DNA of 64,000 nucleotides, taken from positions 992,001-1,056,000 of the forward strand of contig NZ_AP022601.1 of assembly GCF_010726765.1 (NCBI RefSeq). The letters are read 5' to 3'. The position numbers and the translations under genes are program-made. Origin of the DNA: Mycobacterium gallinarum (lineage in GTDB: Bacteria > Actinomycetota > Actinomycetes > Mycobacteriales > Mycobacteriaceae). Of the stretch, positions 8,725 through 16,406 are shown piece by piece. The notes beneath the pieces are model-generated. The model was not told the origin of the DNA. It did no database searches and was given only the letters and a program-made list of their open reading frames with translations. The first letter of the stretch is position 1. Every line of letters begins with the position of its first letter.

Positions 8725-8922
8725 ATGCCCGAACACCAAACCAATTCTCTCGACATCGCCGCAGCAGCGGTCGAACTCAACGTATCCAAGAAATTCATTC
8801 GCGAACGCATCGCTGACGGCAGCCTGCCGGCGCACCGGCTTAGAGGCTCACGCCTGATCCGGATCACGCGTACGGATCTTGAGGCACTCAAGCAGCCAAT
8901 CCGCGGCGGTGCGGCCGGATGA
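8725..8922 (+). CDS. xis: excisionase family (MerR-type HTH) protein
   Basis: 65 aa. ATG 8725 has GGAG 6 nt upstream. The sequence SLDIAAAAVELNVSKKFIRE... LPAHRLRGSRLIRITRTDLE is the classical excisionase HTH_17 layout: helix-turn-helix, then a wing ending in a basic strand and LEALK. It would bind near the att sites and bias integrase toward excision. First gene of a closely overlapped operon; the next start (ATG 8919) overlaps its stop as ATGA. Confidence 0.85.
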   Translation: MPEHQTNSLDIAAAAVELNVSKKFIRERIADGSLPAHRLRGSRLIRITRTDLEALKQPIRGGAAG

Positions 8923-9188
8923 ATCCAACGAAAAGACCGGGCCCCGCCACAGGAACCCGGCCCCTTCCAAATACCAGTGACACTGATTTTACCCGCCTCC
9001 TAGGCCTTCAGCGCCACGAACCGCTGACAGTCGAGGACCGCGAAGACATCGAACTGCTTATGCGGGCTGCTGCGCGTGGATTCCGCTTGTCGACGAAGTG
9101 TGTCGACTGTGGGCACCCGTTGACGACGCTGGGTTCGATCCGTCGGCACCGCGGGCCGAAATGTCACGCCAGGGTGGTGGCCGAGTGA
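8919..9188 (+). CDS. small zinc-ribbon protein (DUF6011-like)
   Basis: 89 aa. The C-terminal half has CVDCGHPLTTLGSIRRHRGP followed by KCHARV, a C-x2-C...H/C pattern with the S..R..GP.C signature typical of DUF6011-like phage zinc ribbons. The N-terminal 40 residues are proline-rich and probably disordered. ATGA overlap with xis and GTGA overlap with the next gene show translational coupling. Role unknown. Confidence 0.65.
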   Translation: MNPTKRPGPATGTRPLPNTSDTDFTRLLGLQRHEPLTVEDREDIELLMRAAARGFRLSTKCVDCGHPLTTLGSIRRHRGPKCHARVVAE

Positions 9189-9511
9189 CTTACGAACTCG
9201 CGTCACAGCAAGTGAGTTGGGCAGATGTCCACGCATTCGTTCTGCCGAAGCTGAAATTGGTCGGCGATTGGCCCATGCTCGGTTCGCCTGCATGGTGCGG
9301 ACTCGATGATCGGGACCGCGTCAAGTGGGCGAGCGTACTCGATGCGGCCCAGCACTGGGCACTTCGCTTGGAACACGGCCAAATCGTCAGTTGCGAAGCC
9401 TCACATGATGTTTCCTCGGCTGGTGATTGGTTGAAGGTTGCCCGTGATGTGAGGCGGGGCGCCGACTACTTCGCTGCCCGTCCGTGGATGAAGCGGGGGG
9501 CCAACCGATGA
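9185..9511 (+). CDS. DUF2742 protein
   Basis: 108 aa from GTG 9185, which overlaps the previous stop. The sequence QQVSWADVHAFVLPKL, GDWPMLGSPAWCGLDD, AQHWALRLEHGQ and SAGDWLKVARD is a good match to DUF2742, found almost only in mycobacterial phiRv-type prophages and their relatives. Function is unknown; its fixed place before the DUF3631 ATPase suggests a replication or excision accessory role. It is a useful marker that this element belongs to the phiRv family. Confidence 0.75.
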   Translation: MTYELASQQVSWADVHAFVLPKLKLVGDWPMLGSPAWCGLDDRDRVKWASVLDAAQHWALRLEHGQIVSCEASHDVSSAGDWLKVARDVRRGADYFAARPWMKRGANR

Positions 9512-10968
9512 GCACTGATCGTTCCGACGAGCTCGCCGAGTGGTACGCCGAGGAAGACCCAGATCGGGGAGTCGAAGTACTCGACGCGGTCGAAACGTTT
9601 CTGGCTCGGTTCGTCGCCTATCCGAGCGCACACGCGCTAGTCGCACACGTGCTGTGGATCGTCCACTGCTGGTTCATGGATGCGTGGGAGTCGACCCCGC
9701 GCATCGCGTTCCTGTCACCAGAACCCGGCAGCGGAAAATCGCGCGCACTCGAGGTCACTGAACCGTTAGTGCCCCGGCCTGTGCACGCGGTCAACACCAC
9801 GCCCGCATACCTGTTCCGCAAGGTGTCCGACGAGGCAGGCAGGCCGACGATCCTCTACGACGAGATCGACACGGTGTTCGGGCCCAGGGCGAAGGACAAC
9901 GAGGACATCCGCGGAATGCTGAACGCCGGCCACCGAAAAGGCGCGACCGCGGGCCGATGCGTGATGCGGGGCAAGGTCGTCGAAACCGAGGAACTGCCAG
10001 CGTATTGCGCGGTAGCCCTCGCTGGTCTCGATGATCTGCCCGACACCATCATGACTCGATCGGTGATCGTTCGGATGCGTCGCCGCTCACCCGACGAACA
10101 CATTGAGCCATGGCGGCTGCGTGTCAACGGCGGCGAAGCCGAGAAGCTGCGCAACTGGCTGGCCGGTTGGGCGGCTGCTGCAACCGAGCGGCTTACAGGC
10201 GACTTCTGGCCGGACATGCCCACCGAGGTGGCCGACCGTGACGCCGACGTGTGGGAGGCCCTACTGGCAGTCGCCAACCTAGCGGGCGGGGACTGGCCGC
10301 AGCGCGCCCGAGTAGCGGCTGTAGCGCTTGTAGCGGCTTCTCGGCAGCGGACTCCCAGTCTGGGTTTGCTTCTGTTGCGCGACATCAGGACGGCGTTCAC
10401 CGCGGCCGGTCAAGAAGGGCTCACAACCGAGCAGCTTCTCTCGGACCTGAACCGCATGGACGAGTCGCCCTGGTCGACAATCCGCAGAGGTGAATCCCTC
10501 GACAGCCGCGGTTTGTCACAGCGACTGAACAAGTACGGCATCGGTTCCAAGCAGCACGTCGGTGAGCGTGGGGTTCGCGGCTACACCCAAGCGCAGTTCG
10601 AGGATGCCTGGAAGCGCTACCTACCTAGCCCGATGGGACCGGACATATCCGCTACATCCGCTACACCCACTACAGATTCGGCCACGGGAGCAGATGTAGC
10701 AGATGCATCAGGAGATACCCGCGAACTCAATTATGTCGGTGACAACCTGGATAACCGGGTCAACCAACCCCACCGGGTTGAAAGGGACACCCTGCCGCTG
10801 CTCGATGTACCCAAGTCGCACGGTGTAACCGCTGTAACCGATTCAAAAGGTCCGCCGGTCGAATGTTCTAGCTGTGGGCGCGAGATTCCCGACCACATGC
10901 ACGCGGCCCGCGAACGCAGGGTGTGTGGCCGCTGCATTGCGGTCGCTACGGCGAAAGCACAGATATGA
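9508..10968 (+). CDS. DUF3631 helicase-like replication ATPase
   Basis: 486 aa from ATG 9508 (ATGA overlap). P-loop PEPGSGKS near residue 70 and Walker B ILYDEID near 115 mark an AAA-type/SF3-like ATPase; DUF3631 covers roughly 180-360. A Ser/Thr-rich linker (about 375-400) leads to a C-terminal zinc ribbon CSSC...CGRC (residues about 453-477). Such proteins act as replicative helicase/primase partners of small prophages. Being the largest early gene, it probably starts autonomous replication after excision. No primase-polymerase domain is fused, unlike many relatives. Confidence 0.8.
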   Translation: MSTDRSDELAEWYAEEDPDRGVEVLDAVETFLARFVAYPSAHALVAHVLWIVHCWFMDAWESTPRIAFLSPEPGSGKSRALEVTEPLVPRPVHAVNTTPAYLFRKVSDEAGRPTILYDEIDTVFGPRAKDNEDIRGMLNAGHRKGATAGRCVMRGKVVETEELPAYCAVALAGLDDLPDTIMTRSVIVRMRRRSPDEHIEPWRLRVNGGEAEKLRNWLAGWAAAATERLTGDFWPDMPTEVADRDADVWEALLAVANLAGGDWPQRARVAAVALVAASRQRTPSLGLLLLRDIRTAFTAAGQEGLTTEQLLSDLNRMDESPWSTIRRGESLDSRGLSQRLNKYGIGSKQHVGERGVRGYTQAQFEDAWKRYLPSPMGPDISATSATPTTDSATGADVADASGDTRELNYVGDNLDNRVNQPHRVERDTLPLLDVPKSHGVTAVTDSKGPPVECSSCGREIPDHMHAARERRVCGRCIAVATAKAQI

Positions 10969-11255
10969 GCGAGTGGAACGGTCTGGTCAACGCGCTTTTC
11001 GGGATCCCTGATCTTGCCGGCGCGGCCTGCTGGGGCCGATGGGACTTGTTCGACCCGGAGCGTGAACGCGAGCCCGGACAGCAGTCAGAAGACCCGCACG
11101 ACCGACACCAGCTCGCGGTCAGCATCTGCCTGAACGAATGCCCCGTGCTCGATCAATGCCGCGCGTGGGTGGATTCGCTGAAGCCGTCGCAGCGGCCTAT
11201 CGGTGTCATCGCCGGAACGGTTCGCTACCAACACAAAAAGCGGGAGGCGGCATGA
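10965..11255 (+). CDS. WhiB-family [4Fe-4S] regulator, phage type
   Basis: 96 aa. Cysteines lie in AACWGR, then SICLNECPVLDQC, so four Cys for an iron-sulfur cluster; GVIAG replaces the host GVWGG turn, as in phage WhiB proteins, and is followed by a basic tail (RYQHKKREAA). The spacing of the second pair is C-x3-C rather than the usual C-x2-C. ATGA overlap with the DUF3631 gene. Phage WhiBs such as the TM4 protein modulate host WhiB2 targets; whether this does so is unknown. Confidence 0.75.
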   Translation: MSEWNGLVNALFGIPDLAGAACWGRWDLFDPEREREPGQQSEDPHDRHQLAVSICLNECPVLDQCRAWVDSLKPSQRPIGVIAGTVRYQHKKREAA

Positions 11256-11470
11256 CAAGCAAGCAGAACCAGCGGCCATGCGTGCGATGCCATACCGAAA
11301 CCACACGGTCGGCCTCGGGCCTGTGCTTTCAATGCCGGCCCGCACCCACGGTGGAGATCCACGGCGACATGTGCCGCATCGGCGGCGCTTTCGACCTACC
11401 CACAAGCAAGGCCCTTGTCTTGGCGCACCGAATCCTCGATGCGCTCACACCAACAATGAAGGAGCAGTAA
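11252..11470 (+). CDS. small zinc-finger protein
   Basis: 72 aa from ATG 11252 overlapping the whiB stop. CVRCHTE...CFQC (residues about 11-29) is a C-x2-C...C-x2-C knuckle; the rest is a short beta-rich and helical tail (PTSKALVLAHRILDAL). Probably a small nucleic-acid binding or regulatory protein of the early operon; no named family recognised. Confidence 0.6.
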   Translation: MTSKQNQRPCVRCHTETTRSASGLCFQCRPAPTVEIHGDMCRIGGAFDLPTSKALVLAHRILDALTPTMKEQ

Positions 11471-11475
11471 ACAAA

Positions 11476-11760
11476 ATGGACGACATCGACCTGACGGTGC
11501 CACTCGACGGGCACCGCGAACTCAGCGCCGCCGAACAGATGATGCTCGACGACCTGCGCTGGGTCTGGGGGCGACTGCAACAGTTCGGCCCCGAGCTATC
11601 CGAAGCGCGCCGCGAATTCAACGACATCCTCGAACCGTGGACCGCGACTCCGCACATGTATTCCGACGGCACAGTGGTCACGCGCGTGGTGGAGCCGTCG
11701 CACCATCTCTACGCGCCGCCGCACCGCCGCGGAACCGAAAGAGACTCGAATGACGACTGA
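11476..11760 (+). CDS. small hypothetical element protein
   Basis: 94 aa, acidic N-terminus (MDDIDLTVPLDG), a helical middle (MMLDDLRWVWGRLQQFGPEL) and a histidine/arginine-rich C-terminus (HHLYAPPHRRG). No known domain. Starts 5 nt after the previous stop and overlaps the next gene by 11 bp, so it belongs to the same operon. Confidence 0.55.
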   Translation: MDDIDLTVPLDGHRELSAAEQMMLDDLRWVWGRLQQFGPELSEARREFNDILEPWTATPHMYSDGTVVTRVVEPSHHLYAPPHRRGTERDSNDD

Positions 11761-12010
11761 CCGCATGGGATTAGCACTCGCCACCGTATCCCTCATTGAG
11801 AAGCCTGACGACAACGCGGTGGCTGATGCGCTGATGCCCGACAACCTTGACGACACACAAACGATGCTCGCGACGGCTGTCACAGCGGCTCACATGCTCG
11901 CCTCGCAGCTAGCCCTCCACCTCGAGGTTGACCGCGCCGACGTACTCGCGGTCCTACGGCACGACGTGGCCGACTGTTTCCAACAACCGAAGGAGAACAA
12001 CGATGACTGA
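11750..12010 (+). CDS. small hypothetical element protein
   Basis: 86 aa, acidic, two predicted helices (DDTQTMLATAVTAAHMLASQ and VDRADVLAVLRHDVADCFQQ). No recognisable domain. It overlaps both neighbours by 8-11 bp and precedes the scaffold-like gene; the ATG follows CGAATG with no strong ribosome site, so it is probably coupled to upstream translation. Confidence 0.55.
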   Translation: MTTDRMGLALATVSLIEKPDDNAVADALMPDNLDDTQTMLATAVTAAHMLASQLALHLEVDRADVLAVLRHDVADCFQQPKENNDD

Positions 12011-12509
12011 AAACACCACACCTGAAGCCGACGCACCTGGGGCAAATGCCACACCTGAAGCCGACGCAGGTGTAACAAATGTTCCACCTGAGCCCGAGGA
12101 GGAGCGGGCGCCCGAAGACAAGGAGGCGGCGAAATATCGGCGCAGACTTCGCGACACCGAAGCTGAACGCGACCGACTCACCGACAGGTTGACCACCTTG
12201 CAGCGCAGAGAAGTTGAACGCCTCGCCGCCGACCATCTGGCAGATGGTGCCGACCTTTGGCGAGACGGCGCACAACTCGAAGACGTGCTCGACGACGACG
12301 GAGACATCGACGCCGACAAAGTGACCGACCTGGCGCGCACGCTCCTCGAGTCGCATAGGCACTGGCGGAGAAACGCCCCCGCGGCGCCACCCGCATCAAC
12401 GGTGACCGCGAACGGGAAGATCACCGCCGAAGATCCTCAAGTGACGTGGACGGACCTTCTGAAGCAGTCCACGAAAGAGGCTCGCCCACAACGCGTGAAC
12501 CAGCGGTAG
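12003..12509 (+). CDS. putative capsid scaffolding protein
   Basis: 168 aa. A disordered Glu/Ala/Pro N-terminus (two TPEADA repeats, then PEPEEERAPEDKE) is followed by a heptad-like charged coiled coil (KYRRRLRDTEAERDRLTDRL..., residues 43-75) and a short basic C-terminus. Composition, size and position immediately before the major capsid gene are those of phage scaffolds. Since the capsid protein lacks a fused delta domain, a separate scaffold is expected. Assignment rests on context and composition, not on homology. Confidence 0.65.
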   Translation: MTENTTPEADAPGANATPEADAGVTNVPPEPEEERAPEDKEAAKYRRRLRDTEAERDRLTDRLTTLQRREVERLAADHLADGADLWRDGAQLEDVLDDDGDIDADKVTDLARTLLESHRHWRRNAPAAPPASTVTANGKITAEDPQVTWTDLLKQSTKEARPQRVNQR

Positions 12510-12655
12510 AATGGGGTGTGCGGCGGATGCCGAGGCCAGGTGCCCGCATCCGCCCGCACGCCGCCCCTGGTGGGCAACCCGAACAGCCCGTGGCTGTAGG
12601 GAATCCAATCCAACGTGGTCAAGAATTGACCACCTCCACCAGGAGCTAAATCATT

Positions 12656-13504
12656 ATGGCTTTGTACACATCAGGTGGTGCAGGCATCCTCCGTCCCGAG
12701 GAAGTCGGCGCCCTCATCGTTCAACCTGTCCAGCAGGCGAGCGTTGCGTTTCAGATCGCGACGGTCGTCCAAACCGACTCGCACGATTTCCGCATTCCCG
12801 TCATCACGTCGGATACCACGGCACAGTGGACTGCAGAGGGCAGCGACATCACCCCCTCAGATGTCGGTGTGAGTGAGATCAACCTCGTTCCGAAAAAGCT
12901 TGCCGCACTGTCCATCATCTCCAACGAACTCGCGAATGATTCCTCCCCGGCCGCGCAGACCGTTGTAGGGCAGTCCATCGCTCGCGACCTCGCGAAGAAA
13001 GTGGATTCGGCCTTCTTCGGCGACACCGTCGCCAACGGTCCAGCTGGTATCTCGTCGCTGAATGACATCCAATTCGTTGATGCGGACACCATCACCAACG
13101 TGGATCCGTTCTCCGAGGCGCTGTCGAAAGCGGAGAACGTCGGCGCCAACGTCACTGCGTTCGTCGCCAACGCCACCACCGTGCTCGCGTTGTCGAAGCT
13201 GAAGAAGCTGACATCGGGCAGCAATGAGCCACTGCTGCAGCCGGATCCGACGCGGCCCACACGCCGCCAGATCCTCGGCGTTCCGCTCTACTCGGTGCCA
13301 GACACGGTGGTGCCGGCCAACACCGTGTGGGCCGTCGACATGTCCCGCGTGTTTATCGTGCTGCGCCAGGACGTCGAGCTGGCTGTCGACGCGTCACGCT
13401 ACTTCGAAAGCGATCGCCTCGGCATCCGCGCCACCATGCGCGTCGACTTCGGCTTCCCGCATGAGCGGGCCGTCGTCAAGATCGCACCGGAACCCGGCAC
13501 CTAA
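12656..13504 (+). CDS. major capsid protein, HK97 fold
   Basis: 282 aa. Starts MALYTSGGAGILRPEEV, continues with IPVITSDTTAQWTAEGSDIT (E-loop region), ALSIISNELANDS (spine helix start), LGVPLYSVPDTV and ends with RATMRVDFGFPHERAVVKI (P-domain strand); this is the phage_capsid family. With no N-terminal 100-residue delta domain and no protease gene, assembly would use the separate scaffold just upstream. It would form the satellite shell around a genome of about 10 kb, or remodel a helper capsid (inference). Confidence 0.88.
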   Translation: MALYTSGGAGILRPEEVGALIVQPVQQASVAFQIATVVQTDSHDFRIPVITSDTTAQWTAEGSDITPSDVGVSEINLVPKKLAALSIISNELANDSSPAAQTVVGQSIARDLAKKVDSAFFGDTVANGPAGISSLNDIQFVDADTITNVDPFSEALSKAENVGANVTAFVANATTVLALSKLKKLTSGSNEPLLQPDPTRPTRRQILGVPLYSVPDTVVPANTVWAVDMSRVFIVLRQDVELAVDASRYFESDRLGIRATMRVDFGFPHERAVVKIAPEPGT

Positions 13505-13541
13505 TAGGTGGAGGCTCAGCGGGTTCACACCCTCTGAGCCC

Positions 13542-13581
13542 GTGTTCGTGGCCGTCTTACTCCTTTGGCGGCCACGAACAC
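13542..13581. terminator. hairpin terminator after capsid gene
   Basis: A perfect 13-bp stem (GTGTTCGTGGCCG with CGGCCACGAACAC) and 14-nt loop, preceded by a 7-bp hairpin GGCTCAG...CTGAGCC at about 13513-13540. No U-tract follows, common for mycobacterial terminators. Confidence 0.6.
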
Positions 13582-13606
13582 CCGGACCAACAAACGACAG
13601 GCACAC

Positions 13607-14251
13607 ATGGACACCGCTGTCGGCGTCATCGCACACCACACCCGGGCACACCACGCTTCGCAGCTCGCCGAAACCATTGACGCCGAATACATGTCAGTCG
13701 ACGACGGCACCCTCGGCGTCCCCGCCAACCACCGGAAAGTCTGGCAATGGCTGGTCGACAACCACACACCGGGCGCACAGTTCTGCGTCGCACTCGAAGA
13801 CGACGCCCAACCCGTCGCCGGATTCCGCAACCAACTCCACCAAGCCCTCACTGCCTCGCCCACACCCGTCGTCTCCCTCTACCTAGGACGAGGACGACCA
13901 CCGCACTGGCAGACCCGCATCCGCCAAGCCGTCACCAACGCCGACCAGACCGGCGCCCACTGGCTCATCACGGACGTACTCCTCCACGGCGTCGGACTCG
14001 CCATCCGCACCGACCTCGTTCCCTCGATGCTCGACACCACCCAACACAGCAGCCGCCCGATCGACTACGCCATCAGAGACTGGGCCAACGCACACGGACA
14101 CCGCATCGGGTTCTGCTGGCCCAGCCTCGTCGACCACCGCGACCAACCAACGCTCATCGCCCACCCCGACGGTGAGCCACGCACACAACCACGCACAGCG
14201 TGGCGCACCGGAACCCGACACGAATGGACACAGAAACAGGTGAGCCTCTAA
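13607..14251 (+). CDS. GT25-like glycosyltransferase
   Basis: 214 aa from ATG 13607. QLAETIDAEYMSVDDGTLG, then CVALEDDAQPV (residues about 62-72) supplies the EDD metal/nucleotide-sugar motif of glycosyltransferase family 25, followed by HWLITDVLLHGVGLAIRTDL, where the family normally has its acceptor-side glycine loop. Codon use is unusually C-ending and CAC/ACC-rich. Its place between capsid and HNH genes suggests modification of the capsid or of the host surface after induction; the substrate is unknown. Family assignment by motif only. Confidence 0.6.
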   Translation: MDTAVGVIAHHTRAHHASQLAETIDAEYMSVDDGTLGVPANHRKVWQWLVDNHTPGAQFCVALEDDAQPVAGFRNQLHQALTASPTPVVSLYLGRGRPPHWQTRIRQAVTNADQTGAHWLITDVLLHGVGLAIRTDLVPSMLDTTQHSSRPIDYAIRDWANAHGHRIGFCWPSLVDHRDQPTLIAHPDGEPRTQPRTAWRTGTRHEWTQKQVSL

Positions 14252-14607
14252 TGCCCAGAGCCCCACGCCACTGCGGACACCCTGACTGCCTCGCACTGGC
14301 CTACCCACCCAGCAGATACTGCGACGACCACAGCCGCGACAGCATCGGCTGGAACAAGTCGCCGCGCACCGCCAGCTCGACACGCACCAGCACACGGACG
14401 TGGCGCCGCCGCCGAGCCGAAGTACTCCAACGCGACAACCACATGTGCGTCGTACGCGGACCCAACTGCACCGTGACCGCAAGCGAAGTCGACCACGTCA
14501 TCCCGGTCTTCATGGGCGGCGACGATCGACCATCGAACTGCCAATCGGTTTGCGCCAACTGCCACCGCGACCGCACCCAAGCACAGGCAAGAGCGGCACG
14601 CGGATGA
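14251..14607 (+). CDS. HNH endonuclease
   Basis: 118 aa from ATG 14251, sharing one base with the preceding stop. CGHPDCLALAYPPSRYCDDH is a zinc site; RRAEVLQRDNHMCVV, EVDHVIPVFMGGDD and NCQSVCANCHRDRT are the HNH core (DH, N, H) with its CxxC. Small HNH proteins work with terminase in head-packaging of many phages and cf-PICIs, so a role in DNA packaging is likely; the large terminase itself is absent and would come from a helper. Confidence 0.85.
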   Translation: MPRAPRHCGHPDCLALAYPPSRYCDDHSRDSIGWNKSPRTASSTRTSTRTWRRRRAEVLQRDNHMCVVRGPNCTVTASEVDHVIPVFMGGDDRPSNCQSVCANCHRDRTQAQARAARG

Positions 14608-14632
14608 CACCGCGCGCCACTGTGCCTGGTGC

Positions 14633-14664
14633 CACGCCTTCCCGACCCGGGTGGGGAAGGCGTG
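14633..14664. terminator. hairpin after HNH gene
   Basis: An 11-bp stem CACGCCTTCCC / GGGAAGGCGTG (14633-14643 with 14654-14664), 10-nt loop, in the 140-bp gap downstream of the HNH gene. No U-tract; strong GC stem. Confidence 0.5.
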
Positions 14665-14746
14665 CGGGTGCCCTCACGGAAGCCGGTAGGTGCTGCGCAA
14701 AGGGAGTTCCGTACGTAGAAACGCACACTTTTGATAGGAGGAGATG

Positions 14747-15091
14747 ATGGCGAAGTCGCCGGAAGCAAGGAAAATACGCCGTGACCTCGACAAAGAACTC
14801 GAATCGGTGGCCCACGAACGCGGTCACACGCTGGTTTGGAGTGCTCAGGAACAGGCCGTTATCGGGCTGATTTGCGACCAGATCGACCGAAAAGTGGAGA
14901 TTTTCGCCGCTTATGAGGAGTCGTCGGACCCGAAGGTGAAGGTGAAGTTGTCGGGTGAGATGCGGTTGTTGGAGCAGTCGGTCGCTCGGCTGCTGCGACA
15001 GGTGAAGACGGACGTTCCCGGGCCGGAGTCGCAGCGAACTGTCGCGGCGCGGCGGGCTGTGCGGGCACGTTGGGACCGCGGCAGTGCCTAG
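14747..15091 (+). CDS. hypothetical packaging-position protein (possible small terminase-like)
   Basis: 114 aa; ATG 14747 preferred over ATG 14744 since AGGAGG lies about 6 nt upstream. Entirely helical and charged: EARKIRRDLDKELESVAHER, then RLLEQSVARLLRQVKTDVPG and a basic AARRAVRARWDRG tail. Similar small helical proteins occur just before terminase genes in mycobacterial phages. No HTH visible. A terminase-small or packaging-adaptor role is inference from position after HNH. Confidence 0.55.
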   Translation: MAKSPEARKIRRDLDKELESVAHERGHTLVWSAQEQAVIGLICDQIDRKVEIFAAYEESSDPKVKVKLSGEMRLLEQSVARLLRQVKTDVPGPESQRTVAARRAVRARWDRGSA

Positions 15092-15425
15092 GGTCAATCA
15101 GCCGGCCGGGTGGGTTATCCCTGGCCTCTACGAGAACCGAGTGCCATGTCGGCAGAGCGACAAACGGCCCGACCCTCGGTTGTGGCTCGGCTGCCAGGAC
15201 GCCGAGGAGATTGCGCGGCTCGATGCGTTGAAGGCCGAAGCCGAGATTGAGGAAGCCGTCTATAGGGCGGAGGCGGTTGAGCGTGGGGAGCCGTTTGAAT
15301 TGCCGCGCTGGTACGTCGGCGGCAATTTCTTCCCGTTGCCGCGTGACCATCCTTTGCGTGCCCGCGACGTGAGAAGGGTTCGTGTCTACCGCGATGACCG
15401 TGTTGTGCCCGTGTACGACGACTGA
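15084..15425 (+). CDS. hypothetical phage protein
   Basis: 113 aa from GTG 15084, overlapping the previous gene by 8 bp. Begins VNQPAGWVIPGLYENRVPCR with a second Cys in LWLGCQDAEE, then an acidic helix (AEIEEAVYRAEAVERGE) and WYVGGNFFPLPRDHPLRARD. No known domain. Coupled to the upstream gene, so likely part of the same packaging or head module. Confidence 0.5.
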   Translation: MPRVNQPAGWVIPGLYENRVPCRQSDKRPDPRLWLGCQDAEEIARLDALKAEAEIEEAVYRAEAVERGEPFELPRWYVGGNFFPLPRDHPLRARDVRRVRVYRDDRVVPVYDD

Positions 15426-15568
15426 AGACCAAGCGCGCCGTGCTGGCGGCCTGTGTCGTCGGCAGACTGCGCGGCCTCGCCGGGGGGCGCTATGGCGGCG
15501 CGTCAGCTATCGGGGGTGCCGCGCGGTACTAGGGCTGTGGACGAACGAGCACAAAACTGCCACAATGA

Positions 15569-15595
15569 TTATATTGGTCCTGATATAACTATTGC
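15569..15595 (+). promoter_or_regulatory. toxin-antitoxin promoter/operator, leaderless
   Basis: Inverted repeat TTATAT-N8-ATATAA (15569-15588) in an unusually AT-rich patch. Its right half contains a -10 TATAAC (15584-15589) six nt before the toxin GTG, and there is no ribosome site, so a leaderless mRNA with repressor binding over the -10 is predicted. Confidence 0.6.
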
Positions 15596-15931
15596 GTGGA
15601 TGAGTTGCCGCTGAAGCCAATTAAGTGGCTTGGCACCACCCTCGCCGATCTGCGAGCGCAGCGTGACGCAATCCGGTACGAGCTTGGTCATCAAATCTAT
15701 CGGGTGCAGCTTGGTCTGTGGCCCAACGATTTCAAGCCGATGAGCGATGTCGGCGTCGGCGCCTACGAGATAAGGGTGAGGGATGCGGACGGAATTGCGC
15801 GGGTCATGTACGTCGCCAAATTCGGTGATGTGATCCACGTCCTGCATGTTTTCACCAAGAAGGCGCAGAAGACTCCGCAGTCAGACATCGAGAAAGCAAG
15901 AGAGCGTTATAAGGAGGCGAGGAATGGCTAA
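15596..15931 (+). CDS. RelE/HigB-type toxin (Gp49-like)
   Basis: 111 aa from GTG 15596. LADLRAQRDAIRYELGHQIY, GVGAYEIRVRDADGIARVMYVAKFGDVIHVLHVFTKKAQKTP is the phage-derived Gp49/HigB family core: E-x-R strand, then the R-V-x-Y-V and V-L-H-x-F-x-K-K-x-x-K-T-P signature. These are ribosome-dependent mRNA interferases. Toxin-first order and an 8-bp overlap with the HTH antitoxin fit HigBA. All signature residues are intact, so activity is expected. It may stabilise the element or act as an anti-phage module. Confidence 0.85.
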   Translation: MDELPLKPIKWLGTTLADLRAQRDAIRYELGHQIYRVQLGLWPNDFKPMSDVGVGAYEIRVRDADGIARVMYVAKFGDVIHVLHVFTKKAQKTPQSDIEKARERYKEARNG

Positions 15932-16346
15932 CAGCGTGTTCTACGACATCGCGGACGACGCGGGTGAGGCGACCAACCTCACTGCGCGCAGTCTCTTGAT
16001 GATTGCGATAGAGCAGAGAATTCAGGAGAACGGGTGGAAGCAAGCGGAGGCCGCGCGGAGGCTGGGCGTGCAACAACCACGTGTCTCTGACCTTATGAAC
16101 GGCAAGATTGACAAGTTCAGTCTCGATGCACTGGTCAACATGCTGCCGGCGGTGGGGCTGATGGTCACCGTTGGCCCGACCACCGGCAAGCAAGGCCCGG
16201 TCCGTCTCGCGGGTTTAACCGGCGGATTGACGACCACACGAAGAAGTGTGGCAGCCGAGAACGTTCAGACCCCCCGACTCGCGAGGCGCGTACCTGCGGC
16301 GGCGAAGGCGCGTAAGAGTACGGGCGCAAAGGCAGCCAAGAAATAG
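15924..16346 (+). CDS. HigA-like XRE antitoxin with lysine-rich tail
   Basis: 140 aa; ATG 15924 has AAGGAGG upstream. HTH: WKQAEAARRLGVQQPRVSDL followed by MNGKIDKFSLDALVNMLPAVG (residues about 37-78), typical of HTH_37/HigA antitoxins of Gp49 toxins. After residue 90 there is an extra basic tail, VPAAAKARKSTGAKAAKK, recalling the AAK-rich tails of mycobacterial nucleoid proteins; usual relatives end near residue 100. The protein should neutralise the toxin and repress the 15569-15588 operator; the tail may add nonspecific DNA binding. Confidence 0.82.
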   Translation: MANSVFYDIADDAGEATNLTARSLLMIAIEQRIQENGWKQAEAARRLGVQQPRVSDLMNGKIDKFSLDALVNMLPAVGLMVTVGPTTGKQGPVRLAGLTGGLTTTRRSVAAENVQTPRLARRVPAAAKARKSTGAKAAKK

Positions 16347-16389
16347 GTTCGGCCCGCCACTCAAAGTTGGATGGCGGGCCGAACGTTTT
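16347..16389. terminator. strong bidirectional rho-independent terminator
   Basis: A 13-bp perfect stem (GTTCGGCCCGCCA, 16347-16359, with 16372-16384), 12-nt loop, then GTTTT. It begins right at the antitoxin stop and separates the convergent minus-strand gene pair. Confidence 0.88.
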
Positions 16390-16406
16390 GTAGGCGTTGC
16401 GCGGGA

